Shown: positions 1 through 11,280, numbered from the stretch's first letter. The stretch is 64,000 bases of DNA from Amorphophallus konjac (GCA_022559845.1 CM040128.1:270016698-270080697), one strand, 5' to 3'. Numbers and translations: made by a program. The notes: a model not told the origin generated them from the letters alone.

Positions 1-60
1 GATTCTTTTCCATGAGTCTTTTCCATGAGCTCAGTTTGGCAGAATTATTTAAAATTAAAG

Positions 61-1460
61 ATGACCTGCGAGGTAGACGTGACTTGTGAGAGCTGACGGA
101 TTCCAAATCGGACATCCGGTTTGAGCCCGCCGCTCAAAAGTGTATTTTGTAAATGCACTTGGTTTAAAATTAAAGAAGTCGGGTCTGGGGGTCCAAAATG
201 TGAAATACTGATCTAATCGACATTCCGATCGTTCCAACATGACCTGGGAGGTAGACGTGATTTGTCAGAGCTGACGGATTCCAAATGGACATCCGGTTTG
301 AGCCCGACGCTCAAAAGTGCATTTTGTAAATGCACTTGGTTTAAAATTAAAGTAGTCGGGTTCGGGGGTCCAGAATGTGAAATACTGATCCGATCGGCAT
401 TCCGATCGTTCCAACACGACCTGGGAGGTAGACGTGACTTGGGAGAGTAGACGGATTCCAAATCGGACATCCGGTTTGAGCCCGACGCTCAAAAGTGTAT
501 TTTATAAATGCACTTGGTTTAAAATTATAGAAGTCGGGTCCGAGGGTCCAAAATGTAAAATACTGATCTGATCGGCATTCCGATTGTTCCAACACGACTT
601 AGGAGGTAGACGTGACTTGTCAAAGCTGACGGATTCCAAATCGGATATCCGGTTTGAGCCCGACGATCAAAAGTGCATTTTGTAAATGCACGTGGTTTAA
701 AATTAAAGCAGTCGGGTCCGGGGGTCCAGAATGTGAAATACTGATCTAATCGGCATTCCAATCATTCCAACACGACCTGAGAGGTAGACGTGACTTGTGA
801 GAGCTGACGGATTCAAAATCGGACATCCGGTTTGAGCCCGACGCTAAAATAACTCAATTCAAAACTAAGTTAGTTTTCAAAACTAACTTAGTTTAGAATA
901 ATTCAAAAAAGTAGGGGTTCGGGGGTCCAAAATGTGAAATACTGATCCGATCAGCATTCCGATCGTTCCAACACGACCTGGGAGGTAGACGTGACTTGTG
1001 AGAGCTGACGGATTCCAAATCGGACATCCGGTTTGAGCCCGACGCTCAAAAGTGCATTTTGTAAATGCACTTGGTTTAAAATTAAAGTAGTCGGGTTCGA
1101 GGGTCCAGAATGTGAAATAATGATCCGATCGGCATTCCGATCATTCCAACATGACCTGGGAGGTAGACGTGACTTGTGACAGCTGACGGATTCCAAATTG
1201 GACATCCGGTTTGAGCCCGACGCTCAAAAGTGCATTTTGTAAATGCACTTAGTTTAAAATTAAAGAAGTCGGGTCCGAGGGTCCAAAATGTGAAATACTG
1301 ATCTGATCGGCATTCCGATCGTTCCAACACGACCTGGGAGGTAGACGTGACTTGTCAGAGCAGACGGATTCCAAATCAGACATTCGGTTTGAGCCTGACG
1401 CTCAAAAGTGCATTTTGTAAATGCACTTGGTTTAAAATTATAGAAGTCGGGTCCGGGGGT
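61..1460 (+). repeat. ~178-bp tandem array in CACTA-1
   Basis: About eight units of roughly 178 bp, each running from a GACCTGGGAGGTAGACGTGA segment through CGGACATCCGGTTTGAGC to GTGAAATACTGATCCGATCG. Each unit contains two inverted repeats: arms AAGTGCATTT/AAATGCACTT around TGT, and arms CGATCGG/CCGATCG around CATT. One unit (about 780-960) lacks the first hairpin and carries an unrelated perfect 16-bp palindrome at 862-894 in its place. By comparison with CACTA-2 the array occupies the last intron of the element's second gene. The many short open frames here are translations of the repeat and not genes. Confidence 0.9.
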
Positions 1461-1588
1461 CTACAATTGGATATATTTACCGTCATCGATTTGATATTAT
1501 GTTTGATTTAAATTCATGTAATCTAATAAAATATTTAATTTATCTTTATACTAATTTTTTTTATCTATGTATGTTTTTTTTAATATGG

Positions 1589-1673
1589 GAGGATCCTTCA
1601 TGCGAGCGGCAACAGAGGAGATGAGCAAGGCGGGGGGGATGAAGATATGGACGATTTGGAGGATATTTGTTGA
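1589..1673 (+). pseudogene. Decayed last exon of the CACTA second ORF
   Basis: Homologous to the 84-nt last exon at 15909-15992 of CACTA-2, which encodes an acidic tail ending DDLEDIC and a stop. Here the splice acceptor has changed from ATAG to ATGG and a one-base length difference near the start shifts the frame, so this copy cannot give the same C-terminus. The acidic tail and its stop are still readable at the DNA level. Confidence 0.7.
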
Positions 1674-1835
1674 TTTTGTTGTATTCATTTTTCTATGTAA
1701 CGCTGATGAGTTTATTGTGATATTTGATGTAATTTTAATTAAACATATTTTTTATTTTTGTTCGTGTGTATTTATTTTTTCAGTTATTTTGTAAATAGGT
1801 TTTTAATACAAATTTATTATTTTTAAAAAAAGGTG

Positions 1836-2345
1836 AAAAATGTTTCGGACGGATTTTGAGACGGATGCGTCTGAAATTTGCGACGGATATAAGGACGGAA
1901 ATGAATCTGTCTGCAATGCAAGATGGATTTTCAGGCGACTTAGTCCAAAAGTACAGACGGATATTTAGACGGAAGTTTTCCGTCGTAAAATTCAGACGGA
2001 TTGTGAGACGGATCCGTCTGCAGCTTGCGACGGATATCACAACGGAAATAAATTTGCGTCGAAAAATTTGAGACGAATATTTAGACGGAATTATTCCGTC
2101 GCAAAATGCAGACGGATTTTAAGACGGAAATTTTTCGTCCGTATATGTTTGATTACCGACTAAATTTGCGATGGATTTTATTTCCGTCTGAAATTTAGGA
2201 CGGAATAAAATCCGTCGGTTATTTGTGACTAATTTTTTAAGGCGGCCTTATTCCGTCCCAATTCCGTCGTAAATCCGTCGCAAAATCTGTTAGCGACGGA
2301 TTTTGCGAAGGAATTGCGACGGAATATGGCCGTCGCAAACGCCGC
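1836..2345 (+). repeat. 3' subterminal repeats of CACTA-1
   Basis: Dense direct and inverted copies of GACGGA/TCCGTC, including GACGGATCCGTC palindromes, in the last ~500 bp before the terminal repeat. In characterised En/Spm elements the subterminal repeats are the binding sites of the TnpA-type protein; that role here is inferred. The equivalent blocks are 16140-16640 and 6110-6350 in CACTA-2. Confidence 0.8.
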
Positions 2346-2359
2346 TTTTTGTTGTAGTG

Positions 2360-3861
2360 AGCATGAGACGTGCAATCACAAGATTCGCGCAACTCCCAAA
2401 TGAACAAATACATGAATCATGGGAGAGATTAAAGGAACTCCTCAGAAAATGCCCACATCATGGGCTTTCCAAATGGTAAATATTGCAAGCTTTCTATGAG
2501 GGCTTAGATGTTCAAGTTAGGCAGATTGCAGATGCATCATGTGGTGGGGCCTTTATGAGCAAGAGTGAGGATGAGGCATATGCCTTATTTGAAATGTTGA
2601 GCGAGAATTCAATCAACCATGCTTCATTATCCTCATATGAGAGAACCATTGGGCCCTCTAAACGGGCTGGGATGTATCGTGTGGAACCTGAAGCTAGAGT
2701 GGATGTGAATTTTATCCATCAAAAATTGGACAAGGTGGACATCATGGCCCAAAAGCTAGAGCAGGTTGATATGCTAGCCCACAAATAAGACCAGCTCCTG
2801 GCCCAAAATAAACAAGAAATCACCATCTCACCTACGTCCAACCCATACCCGGACCCAACACACCATGAGAGGTGTGCTCTTTGTTCTAGCCCTAATCATG
2901 CTGTGATTGACTGTCCCACCACAGCCCAACTTCAACATTCATCCAAGAACAAATCTTTGCTGCTCAAGGTGTCTCCAAACCCGCATATGATCATTATTCA
3001 AACACTTACAACCCGGGCTGGAGAAATCACCCTAATTTTTCTTGGAAATCTAACCAAGGCCCATCCACCCAATCTCATCCCTCACACCATTCAAACCCAA
3101 AATAATCCTTTTCTATGTCAAGTCAGTTAAACCAAAACCTTTCTTATCAGTCTCCCTTCCATCAGCAGCTTCAACAACCACTTTTCCATCAAACTCAGGC
3201 CCCGTACCCTCAAGCTCAATTTTCTCAGGGCCAATATCAGCAATTTCTTACACATCGTTCACATCAACCACATTATCAACCACCTCCTACTCAGCCCACT
3301 TTTGATGACAAGTTTGAACAACTCCAACAACTCATCCTTACCAAAGCACAATCCATTTCCAAGTTGGAGAACCAGATAGGGCAACTTGCTGTCAATAACA
3401 TGAGAAGAGAGGTAGGCCAACTCCCTAGCCAACAGGTGGCCAACACCCGCAATCAACAACCTCCAGGCTTCCCTCAAAGAGCTCACATTCTTCCTCAACC
3501 CAATCATCCCAATCAACCTCAGCCATCCCCTCCTGTAGGTCCTCAGTTCGAGAATGCCAAAGCTATCTCAACCCTTAGGAGCGGGAAAATTCTAAATGAT
3601 CCTTATCAGGCTAGGGATGTGGGTAGTAGTTCGGGCCAAGATGCCCACGAGGAGAGTGATAGTGAAGATGGGGAGCCTGTAACTATGCAAGAAAAGAAGA
3701 AGCCAGAGGGGGGAGAAAATAAGCTGGACAAAGGGAAAGCAAATGTTGATGAAGGATCCCGAGAGTATGTTCCTAAGGTCCCATTCCCTGATGCATTGAA
3801 GCCAAAAGCTCAAAAGAGAAAGCCGGTCCAACAAGAAGAATTAGTGGAATTGATTAAATAG
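2360..3861 (+). pseudogene. Athila-like gag (broken)
   Basis: The capsid-type protein packages element RNA. Readable parts are a retrotransposon gag stretch at 2363-2785 (WERLKELLRKCPHHGLS, FYEGLD, GGAFMSKSEDEAYALFEML), a CX2CX4HX4C zinc knuckle encoded near 2872-2915, and a Gln/Pro-rich linker with a QIGQLA segment at 3115-3861. In-frame TAA codons near 2479 and 2786 and at least one frameshift between 2790 and 3115 break it, and a TAG at 3859 separates it from protease. The YEGL...SK.DEAYALFE wording is characteristic of Athila-type gag. It is cut on the left by CACTA-1, so the N-terminus is missing. Confidence 0.8.
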
Positions 3862-4494
3862 GTGAACATCAATATTTCACTATTGGATGCAATCAAACAC
3901 GTGTCGGCGTATGCAAATTTTTTGAAAGAGCTATGTATATCAAAAATGGAACCAAATGCGGTAACACAAAAGGTTCGCTTGTCCGAAGATGTCAGTGCAG
4001 TTGTTATGAATCATTTGCCTAAAAAGTTGAAGGACCCCGGAGCTCCACTGATTTCTTGTGATATATGTGGAATTACATTTGATAGAGCATTGCTAGACCT
4101 TGGAGTCAGTCTAAACTTGTTATCCACCTTTATATATGAGCAGTTTGATCTAGGGGAATTGAAACCCACATTTATAATCCTTCAACTGGCGGATCGATCT
4201 GTGAAGACTCCGAGGGGACTATTGGAAGATGTGATTGTAAAGGTGCATGAATGTTATTTCCCAGTGGACTTTCTTATTCTGGATATGGCCTCGTCCCAGG
4301 AATTAAAGCATACACCTATCATTTTGGGACGTCTATTTCTTGCTACGGCCAAGGCCAATATAAATTGCGCCACGAGGATGATGGATATTACTTTCGGAGG
4401 AGAGAAGGTTTCTGTGAATGTGTTCAAAGCATCTCAATATCCTGACCATGAGGAGGAATGTAATGTCATTGATGTTTTTGAAGAACTAATTTAA
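3862..4494 (+). pseudogene. Athila-like aspartic protease region
   Basis: A 210-codon open stretch matching the protease section of Athila-type polyproteins: a VNINISLLDAIKHV-like entry, a CDI segment, the active-site region FDRALLDLGVSLNLLS (this clade usually shows LDLGAS here), LADRSVKTPRGLLEDV, and FPVDFLILDM followed by a P-I-I-L-G-R-L-F-L strand. The protease would release gag and enzymes from the polyprotein. It is in the same frame as the preceding gag stretch but is separated from it by a TAG at 3859-3861. The segment 4495-5040 downstream is a decayed spacer to RT with many stops. Not functional as it stands. Confidence 0.75.
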
Positions 4495-5049
4495 GAAAGT
4501 CCGAAAATTAATGAGGAATGTCTAGAAGAGGGTAGCATGCTCCAGGATTCTTCACTTTCTAGTGCACCCTACTCTAGAGTAGGGCCACTCCCTCCACTTC
4601 AAGCTGAACCTATTCTTCCATCTTTGGATCAGGCGCCCAGTCTAGAATTGAAGCCTCTGCCGGATCCTTTGAAGTATGCTTATCTAGGTCCTAATCAAAC
4701 TCTGCCCATAATCATTGCTTCCAACCTCATTGTTGCTCAAGAGTCCTAACTCCTAGATATCCTTTAGGAGCACAAGAGGGCGATAGGTTGGTCAATGGCA
4801 GATTTGAAGGGTATTAGTCCGGATGTGTGTATGCATTACATTTACTTGGAGGACAATGCCAAGTCGAGCAAAGAGATGCAGCGTCGGCTGAATCCAAGTA
4901 TGAAGCGGGTAGTGAAGAAACAAGTTGTCAAATAGTTGGATGCCGGGATCATATATCCCATTTCTGATAGCAAGTGGGTCAGCCCAACTCAAGTTGTTCC
5001 CAAGAAGTCAGGGCTGACAGTTGTAACAAATGAGAAAGGAGAAGAAGAT

Positions 5050-6088
5050 CCTACATGATTACCAACAGGGTGGAGAATTTGCATTGATTATAGAAAATTA
5101 AATTCAGTTACAAAGAAAGATCATTTTCCACTATCGTTCATAGATCATATTTTGAAGAGACTGGCAGGGCAGAAGTACTATTACTTTCTGGATGGCAATT
5201 CCGGGTATAACCAAGTTGTAATTTTCCCGGAAGATCAAGAGAAAATAACTTTCACGTGCCCCTATGGCATGTTTGCTTTTAGAAGAATACCTTTTGGGCT
5301 CTACAACGCCCCTGCCACATTCCAGCGGTGTATGATGTCCATTTTCTCTGAAATGGTGGGGGAATGTTTGGAAGTTTTTATGGATGACTTTTCAGTGTTT
5401 GGTGATTCGTTTGAAGATTGTTTGGAAAATTTAACTCGGGTATTGAAAAGGTGCATTGAGTCGAATCTAGTGTGGAGCTGGGAGAAGAGCCACTTCATGG
5501 TAAGAGAAGGGATCGTTTTAGGCCATGTAGTTTCAGAGTGGGGAATAGAAGTTAACAAGGCCAAGGTAGATGTGATTTCTAATCTTCCTCCCCTTCTTCG
5601 GTCAAACAGATCCGTTCCTTTCTTGGCCATGTAGGATTCTACCGCATATTCATTCAAAACTTCTCCACCATTGCTCGACCACTCACACAATTACTTGCCA
5701 AGGACACTCACTTTCATCTTGATGAGTCTTGTCTAGAGACATTCAATTCTTTGAAAGTGGCCCTCATACAAGCTCATATTCTCCAATCTCCTGATTGGTC
5801 GCTCCCTTTTGAGATCATGTGTGACACCTCAGACTATGCTGTAGGAGCTGTCCTAGGTCAAAGAGTTGAAAAGAAGTCCGTGGTGATCTACTATGCGAGC
5901 CGCACCCTCGCTGATGCCCAAATGAACTACACCACCACGGAGAAGGAATTGTTAGCTGTTGTGTTTGCCCTCGAAAAGTTTTGATCATATCTGTTAGGGG
6001 CGAAAGTCATTGTTTATTCCGATCACTCAACATTAAAATTTTTGATGTCTAAGAAGGAAGCCAAACCCCGTCTCATACGGTGGATTTT
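5050..6088 (+). pseudogene. Athila-like reverse transcriptase and RNase H (5' portion)
   Basis: RT is readable from GWRICIDYRKLNSVTKKDHFPL (about 5070) through FLDGNSGYNQ, FTCPYGMFAFRRIPFGLYNAPATFQRCM and the catalytic FMDDFSVFG at about 5377-5404. A frameshift near 5590 moves the frame into the connection segment (FLGHVGFYRIFI) and then RNase H (DTSDYAVGAVLGQR, YTTTEKELLAVVFALEKF). A TGA replaces an arginine codon near 5982, just before SYLLGAKVIVYSDHSTL. The frame stops at 6088, where CACTA-2 has inserted; the next codons resume exactly at 16661. Dead copy. Confidence 0.85.
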
Positions 6089-6107
6089 CACTACAAGAGA
6101 ATGCGGC

Positions 6108-6350
6108 TTTAGCGACGGAACCTTCCCTGGATATTAATCCGTCGCAAATATGTCTGTAAATTCAGACGGACCTATTTCGTCTCAGTATTTAAGACAGAAA
6201 ATTATTCGTCTGAATATCCGTCTGAATTAGTGACGGATTTTCAGACGAAAATTAAGACGTCTGAAATTAGAGACGGATATTCAGACGAATTATTTTCTGT
6301 CTGAAATTTGAGACGAAAATTGTTTCCATCCAAAATACCGTCGCAAAAAT
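6108..6350 (+). repeat. 5' subterminal repeats of CACTA-2
   Basis: Repeated GACGGA/TCAGACGGA and inverted TCCGTC/CGTCTGAA motifs, the same family as the 3' subterminal blocks. These are presumed transposase-binding repeats by analogy with En/Spm. Confidence 0.75.
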
Positions 6351-6671
6351 TCATCCCCCTCCACTATTGACGCCCCCCCCCCATTCCCCCCCGCTCTCCC
6401 TCTCACTCTCACTCCCCCCCACTCTCCCTCTCACTCCCTCTCACTCTCACACCGTCGCCGCCGTCACCGTCGGAGGTGCGCCGTCGCCACCGTCGCCGCC
6501 GTCGGCGCCGGAGCTACGCCGGAGCTGCCGGCCTCATCTCCCCCCACCGGTAAGCCCCTCCCTCCCTCTCCTGCCGCCGCGCGCAGCCGTCTGCTGCTCC
6601 CCATGGCGGTGTCGTCGCCGCCGCCGGCCGCCGTCTCCCGCCATCTCTCACTCTCGCAGCACACAGGTTCG

Positions 6672-7180
6672 GTAGAGGGGGGCCGGTGGAGGGGGTGCGG
6701 TGGAGGGGGGTGGTCGCAGGAGGGGGAGGGGGGTCGCAGGAGGGGGGAGGGGTCCGGTGGAGGGGGAGAGGGTCACAGGAGGGGGAGGGGGGTCACAGGA
6801 GGGGGAAGGGGTGCGGTGGAGGGGGAGGGGGTCGCAGAAGGGGGAGGAGGGTGCGGTGGAGGGGGAGAGGGTCGCAGGAGGGGGAGGGGGGTCGCAGGAG
6901 GGGGAAGGGGTGCGGTGGAGGGGGTCGCGGGAGGGGGAGGGGTGTACGGTGGAGGGGGAGGGGCTACGCTGGGGGAGGGGGGTCAGCAGGAGGGGGAGGC
7001 CTGCCAGTGGAGGGGGTGGCAGGAGGGGGAGGGGGGTGCGGTGGAGGGGGAGGGGCTGCGCTGGGTGAGGGGGGTCAGCAGGAGGGGGAGGCCTGCCGGT
7101 GGAGGGGGTGGCAGGAGGGGGAGGGGGGGTCGTAAGAGGGGGGGTCGTAGGAGGGGTGGGGGTGCGGTGGAGGGGCTGCC
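6672..7180 (+). repeat. G-rich minisatellite, block 1
   Basis: Degenerate repeats built from GTGCGGTGGAGGGGG and TCGCAGGAGGGGGAGG. Almost every unit has runs of four to six G on the + strand, so G-quadruplex formation is plausible. It lies just inside the 5' end of CACTA-2, after a short C-rich and CCG-rich leader (6350-6660). Long open frames through it encode only Gly/Arg repeats and are not credible proteins. A reversed C-rich counterpart sits in CACTA-3 (46320-46700). Confidence 0.85.
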
Positions 7181-7404
7181 GTGGATAAATTATTTTATTT
7201 ATTATATTTATTATATTTTTATATTCATTGCAGGATAATCGGTCGAGAGGAAGGGAACGAAAGATTCAGAGATTTTTTTACAAATAAATAGTAAGTAAAA
7301 ATTTAATATCTTCTTTATATGTTGTTTCATTTTATTTTAATTTATGTAATCTTATTTAGATTTATTGTTAGGATGTCTTATTTTTTTGATGGTGAAAAAA
7401 AGCC

Positions 7405-8016
7405 AAGAGGGGGGGCGGTCTGGGAGGGGGAGGGGCCTGCAGGAGGGGGGACTTCGGGAGGGTGGGGGGGTTCCGGTGGTGGGGGGGGAGGGGGAGGTCA
7501 TCTGGGGGGGAGTTCAGTGGGAGGGGGGGTTCAGGGGGGGCTCGGTGGAAGGGGGGTTCAGGGGGGAAGGGGGAGGTCGTTGGGGGGGAGGTCGGTGGGA
7601 GGGGGGGTTCAGGGAGGGGGGGGCTCGGTGGGAGGGGGAGGGGCCAGCAGGAGGGGGGGCTCCGGGAGGGTGAGGGGGTTCCAGTGGTTGGGGGGAAGGG
7701 AGATGTCATTAGGGGGAGTTCAGTGGGAGGGGGGGTTCAGGGGGGGAGGTCGGTGGGAGGGGGGTTCAGGGAGGGGGGAGCTCGGTGGGAGGGGGGCGGT
7801 CTGGGAGGGGGAGGGGCCTGCAGGAGGGGGGGCTCTGGGTGGGTGGGGGGGTTCCAGTGGTGGGGGGGAAGTTCAGTGGGAAGGGGGGTTCAGGGGGGGA
7901 GCTCGGTGGGAGGGGGGTGGTCTGGGAGGGGGATGGGCCTGCAGGAGGGGGGGCTCCGGGAGGGTGGGGGGGGAGTTTAGTGGGAGGGGGGTTCAGGGGG
8001 GAGCTCGGTGGGAGGA
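7405..8016 (+). repeat. G-rich minisatellite, block 2
   Basis: A second G-rich array with a different unit, based on GCTCGGTGGGAGGGG and GGTTCAGGGGGGG, separated from block 1 by an AT-rich ~220-bp stretch (7190-7400) that looks like an intron. The G runs are on the + strand. It ends abruptly where LINE-derived sequence begins, just after 8020. Confidence 0.85.
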
Positions 8017-8156
8017 TCAGTGAACTGTGACTCCCACACCTATTTTGTTTCCAGAAGGAGCTCTTTTTTATTTCATTGTGAAAGAATCTTGCTTACAGTA
8101 TCATCGGGGCATACCCCTGTACTACAATTGATAAATCAAAACCTGCAAACTATTAG

Positions 8157-8447
8157 CTAATGAGAGAATCTAAGGCTAGGCAGGCCGGTCTTATCTAAGA
8201 CCACATCACCTTTCGTCATCGGTGGCAAATCCACTAAACAAAGAAAAATTATATTTTGGGCTGAGGTTTTTGCATGAGTGGCTAAAGAATGAGCCACTGT
8301 GTTACCCTCTCTACGCACATGGCTCACTGATGCACTGCCCAACGTTACTTGAATTCTCCTCCACCACATTGTAGTCGCCCAGCTAGGTGTCCTTCTAGTG
8401 TGAATAGCCTGCACCAATAGTGCAAAATCTGAATAGATGGCTGACAA
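8157..8447 (-). pseudogene. LINE RNase H-like C-terminus
   Basis: A 96-codon fragment with IYSDFALLVQAIHTRR and VSHVRREGNTVAHSLATHA, the wording typical of the RNase H-like domain at the C-terminus of many plant LINE polyproteins (the R.N.VAH.LA motif). It follows the RT fragment in the same element, separated by a decayed zinc-finger/linker region. The first catalytic Asp region is not visible. Confidence 0.7.
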
Positions 8448-9018
8448 GGGAAAATCGTATCGGGCAGCTAAATGAAGACCATCATTGTTTCAGCTATGAG
8501 GCTGTTCCCATCCCATAAAAAAAAGCAAAACCAATTAGGAAATTGCCATGAGTGTCCCTGATACACCCTCTGCCTCCACAAAGACCAGGGCTACCAGTTG
8601 AAGCACCATCTACATACAACTTATAGTTATCCTTTGCTAGTGACCTTGTAACAACCAATGGAGATTTGATCATTACTCTAGGCCTGAGATTATACTAATG
8701 AAGGATATTAGCTTGCTCAGCTGAAATTGGTTTGTGGAAAACCATACTGTCCAAGGCCTGCTGAATATTGGCACATATATTCTGATGAAGTTTCTCAATC
8801 GCAGGTAGCTTCCCTTCAAATCTAGCCTTGCACCTAGCTTTCCAAATTTCCCATATCATAAGGATAAAGGTGTATGATCCTCGATCCCCAAATCTGTCTT
8901 TATCAGACCCCAGTTGATGTTCAAAGTGCCCTGTAATGTATGTTGTTCATTAGTGAGCGCCTCTCTAACTGACACCCTTTGGAATGTGGGAGCCTGTACA
9001 CCTACATTGCTCAGAGTG

Positions 9019-9707
9019 CTACTTGAAACCTGTAGTTTCCTGAATGCTCTGAGCCATCCTTGCCGCAGCCTTAGACGACAATAGAAAAGTGCTCTTCCCA
9101 GCATTTATTTTTTGCATGGAATATTTTTTGTATTTATCTAAAAATTGGAGAAGGGTTTTGATGTTAGGGGCTGTTGCATTCATAAAAATAAGTGTATCAT
9201 CTGCATATAGTAGATGCAACACCTGATTACACCTCCGGGGGCCACTGTACGCCTTAATTCTGCCTGATGTAAATAGCTCCCGCAAACCTCTTCTCAGCAC
9301 TTCTGATGCCATTATAAAAAGGTATGGTGCAATGTGATCGCCTTGCCTGATTCCCCGAGTGGACTTGAAAAAACCAGAACTCAAGCCATTAAAGTTCACC
9401 GAGAACCATGAATTGGAGAGCAGCATTCCCACATATGAGATAAATCTTGAACTGAAACCAAACCTCTTCAGCACTGACAAAGTGAAATCCCATTCCATCC
9501 TATCATACGCTTTTGCCATGTCTAACTTGAAAATGACATTATGACCATAGACCTTCCTATAAAAATCCCTGACCAATTGTCTGGAAAGAGATATGTTATC
9601 CAGAATGAAATGTCCTTTGACAAAAGCTCCTTGCTCTTGGGATATAATGGCAGGCAACAAAGGAGCCATGCGCTCACATATAAGGCAAAGGTTAATCTAA
9701 TAAACAA
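9019..9707 (-). pseudogene. LINE reverse transcriptase fragment
   Basis: About 216 readable codons carry RT hallmarks: ISQEQGAFVKGHFILDNI, VIFKLDMAKAYDRMEWDF, STRGIRQGDHIAPYLFIMASEVLRR and the catalytic YADDTLIF. These are the palm motifs of plant L1-like elements, which copy their RNA at nicked genomic DNA. The N-terminal fingers and the endonuclease are missing, and the reading frame ends inside the domain, so this is a relic. Confidence 0.85.
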
Positions 9708-10067
9708 AGTTGCACAGGCTCACAGGACGATACTCATTAAGAGATTGTTGCTCTAGGAAGGAATGGTATTTTAACAATGAAGATGTGTGACAAAGATGAA
9801 GCACTTCCCAAGTAGCAAAGGTTACACTTGTTATTCGTTTCATAACACATTTATAGTAAAGTTTATAGCGAGCAATAAGTAAATTAAGTCAGCCTGCTGA
9901 TTCATGCAAACAATGAACACCATACATGCTGGTGCTCAAAATCCACAACCCTTTTGCAAAATGTCATGGATAAGTCTGCATACCAACGAACTGACGCTCC
10001 ATAGACCCTACAATGATGGGAGCCTTATGGCATTGGGTTTACCCTATGCATGTGGATGCACAATCAT

Positions 10068-11046
10068 TTACCTCAAAAAAAGGGGCCCCATGGGCTGCCC
10101 TCGCACTAAACAAACTAATCAACCAGATAAATGATAACTAAGATTAATTTTAAAATTTTAGTTCGTCTATAGCAATAGTTGACTTATAGCAATAGATAAA
10201 TACTCTAAAAATTCTGCTTGTGATTTCAAACCTTGTGGATTTTAATTGCATATAAATGTATTTTTAAACCTGATTTACTTATGAAATTTGATGTTGATCT
10301 GACTCTAAAATGTAGATTGTTTAGCTTTGATGTTCTTCATTTAAATATTTTTTTAAATTAGATATTATTTAATTTGATATATGTAGAATGATAAGCGTGA
10401 TTTTATTTAATAGAAAAAGAAAAGAGAGCAGAACGAAAGAGAAAAATAAAAGAAAAGGGGAAGGAGAAGGAGAAGCCTTGAAGGTCCCACCTCAGGGTTC
10501 TGTGCTGTGCAACCTGAACAGGAACAAAAGGTGACATCAACAAAATGGAGAAGAAGAAGACCCGGAGGTCCCACCTCTGGGTTGTGCAATTAGCCTCTCC
10601 CATTGGCCTCCCCTCTCTGTTTTGTGTAAAATGAAAAAGAAAGAGAGAAGAGAAAGAGAGAAAGAAGAAAAAAAGAGAGAATCATAGCGGCACATCTCTA
10701 GGTCACGGGACCCTCTAGGCTGCCCCTTCCCTAGGTCGGCAGACCCGAACTCATTTAAATGAGATCATTCACCTAAAAAAAAGGGACCTTATGGGCTGCC
10801 CTCGCACTAAACACACGAATCAACCAGATATATAGATGAATAATATTATTTTTTAAAATTTAGCGCGTCCACAGCAACAGTCGACTTATAGCAATAGGTA
10901 AATACTCCAAAAATTATGCATGTGATTTCAAACTTTGTGGATTTTAATTGCATATAAATGTGTTTTTAAATCTGATTTTAACAGAAATTTGATGTTGATC
11001 TGACTCAAAAATGTGGTTTGTTTAGCTTTGATGTTCTTCATTTGAG
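10068..11046 (+). repeat. Pair of ~280-bp direct repeats around a purine-rich spacer
   Basis: Segments about 10068-10350 and 10764-11046 are clear copies of one another: both have GGGCTGCCCTCGCACTAAAC, the GACTTATAGCAATAG region and TTTGATGTTGATCTGACTC. They flank a ~400-bp spacer with A/G-rich tracts and two inexact copies of AGGTCCCACCTC. No coding capacity is seen. They could be a short LTR-like or transposon relic, or a local duplication inside CACTA-2; I cannot tell which. Confidence 0.75.
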
Positions 11047-11280
11047 AGGTATGTCGGAGGGCCAGTACAATTCCGATGGATGTATCCATTTGAGAGGTAT
11101 GTGAGAATTTTCATGAAGACATGCATGTTGTCCATGGTCGCTACATGTCATTGCCATCTGAATTGTTGTTGTAGGTGCATGCATGAATTGAAAATGAAAG
11201 TTCGCAACAAGGCAAAGGTGGAAGGTTCGATTTCTGAGGCATATTGTCGATTAATATGTATTAATTGTTTTGTTATTAAT
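11047..11280 (+). pseudogene. Scar of the CACTA TNP2 transposase
   Basis: A short readable segment, GPVQFRWMYPFERYVR, then after about 100 unrelated bases KMKVRNKAKVEGSISEAY. Both halves match the conserved C-terminal block of plant TNP2-type transposases (typically MYPFERY followed by K.YVRN.ARPEGSI.E.Y). The catalytic part is gone; the LINE fragment and the direct repeats occupy the place where the rest of the gene should lie. It supports classification as CACTA and shows the element needs transposase from elsewhere. Confidence 0.7.

Larger units (their letters stand above)
1..2359 (+). mobile_element. CACTA-1: 3' part of an En/Spm (CACTA) transposon
   Basis: This is the right-hand part of a CACTA DNA transposon whose left end lies outside the window. 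It ends in TTGTAGTG, the complement of CACTACAA, at 2359 and is followed by AGC, the expected 3-bp target-site copy. Its order matches CACTA-2 at 14382-16660: the same start (window base 1 matches about base 14382), a ~178-bp tandem array, a short last exon, then subterminal GACGGA repeats. It has inserted into the gag region of the Athila-like element, which begins immediately after it. No transposase is visible in this part. Family assignment rests on termini and on near-identity with CACTA-2. Confidence 0.88.
2360..6088 (+). mobile_element. Athila-like Ty3/gypsy retrotransposon, part 1 (gag-PR-RT-RNase H)
   Basis: Internal region of an old Ty3/gypsy element of Athila type. Domain order is gag with a zinc knuckle, protease with an LDLG-type active site, RT with FMDD, and the first part of RNase H. 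All frames carry stops or frameshifts. The 5' LTR and start of gag are not in the window: CACTA-1 abuts on the left. The right edge is the CACTA-2 insertion; the element resumes at 16661. Confidence 0.85.
8045..9780 (-). mobile_element. L1-type LINE fragment inside CACTA-2
   Basis: A minus-strand fragment of a plant L1-clade non-LTR retrotransposon. Read from the right it holds a partial RT domain (9019-9707), a linker/zinc-finger-like region (8856-9104) and an RNase H-like C-terminus (8157-8447). The endonuclease and first part of RT are absent, so it is 5'-truncated or was captured as a fragment. I could not recognise a poly(A) tail or target duplication at 8020-8050. Several frames are needed to read the domains, so it is inactive. 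Confidence 0.8.

Noticed and set aside
1..1460. Series of 60-114-codon minus-strand ORFs with SDQYFTFWTP repeats (also 14460-15740)
   Set aside because: They are successive translations of the ~178-bp tandem repeat, all equivalent and with no independent evidence of coding.
6603..8023. Gly/Arg-rich ORFs of 100-234 codons
   Set aside because: They translate G-rich minisatellites in several frames at once; no start context or domain supports a protein.
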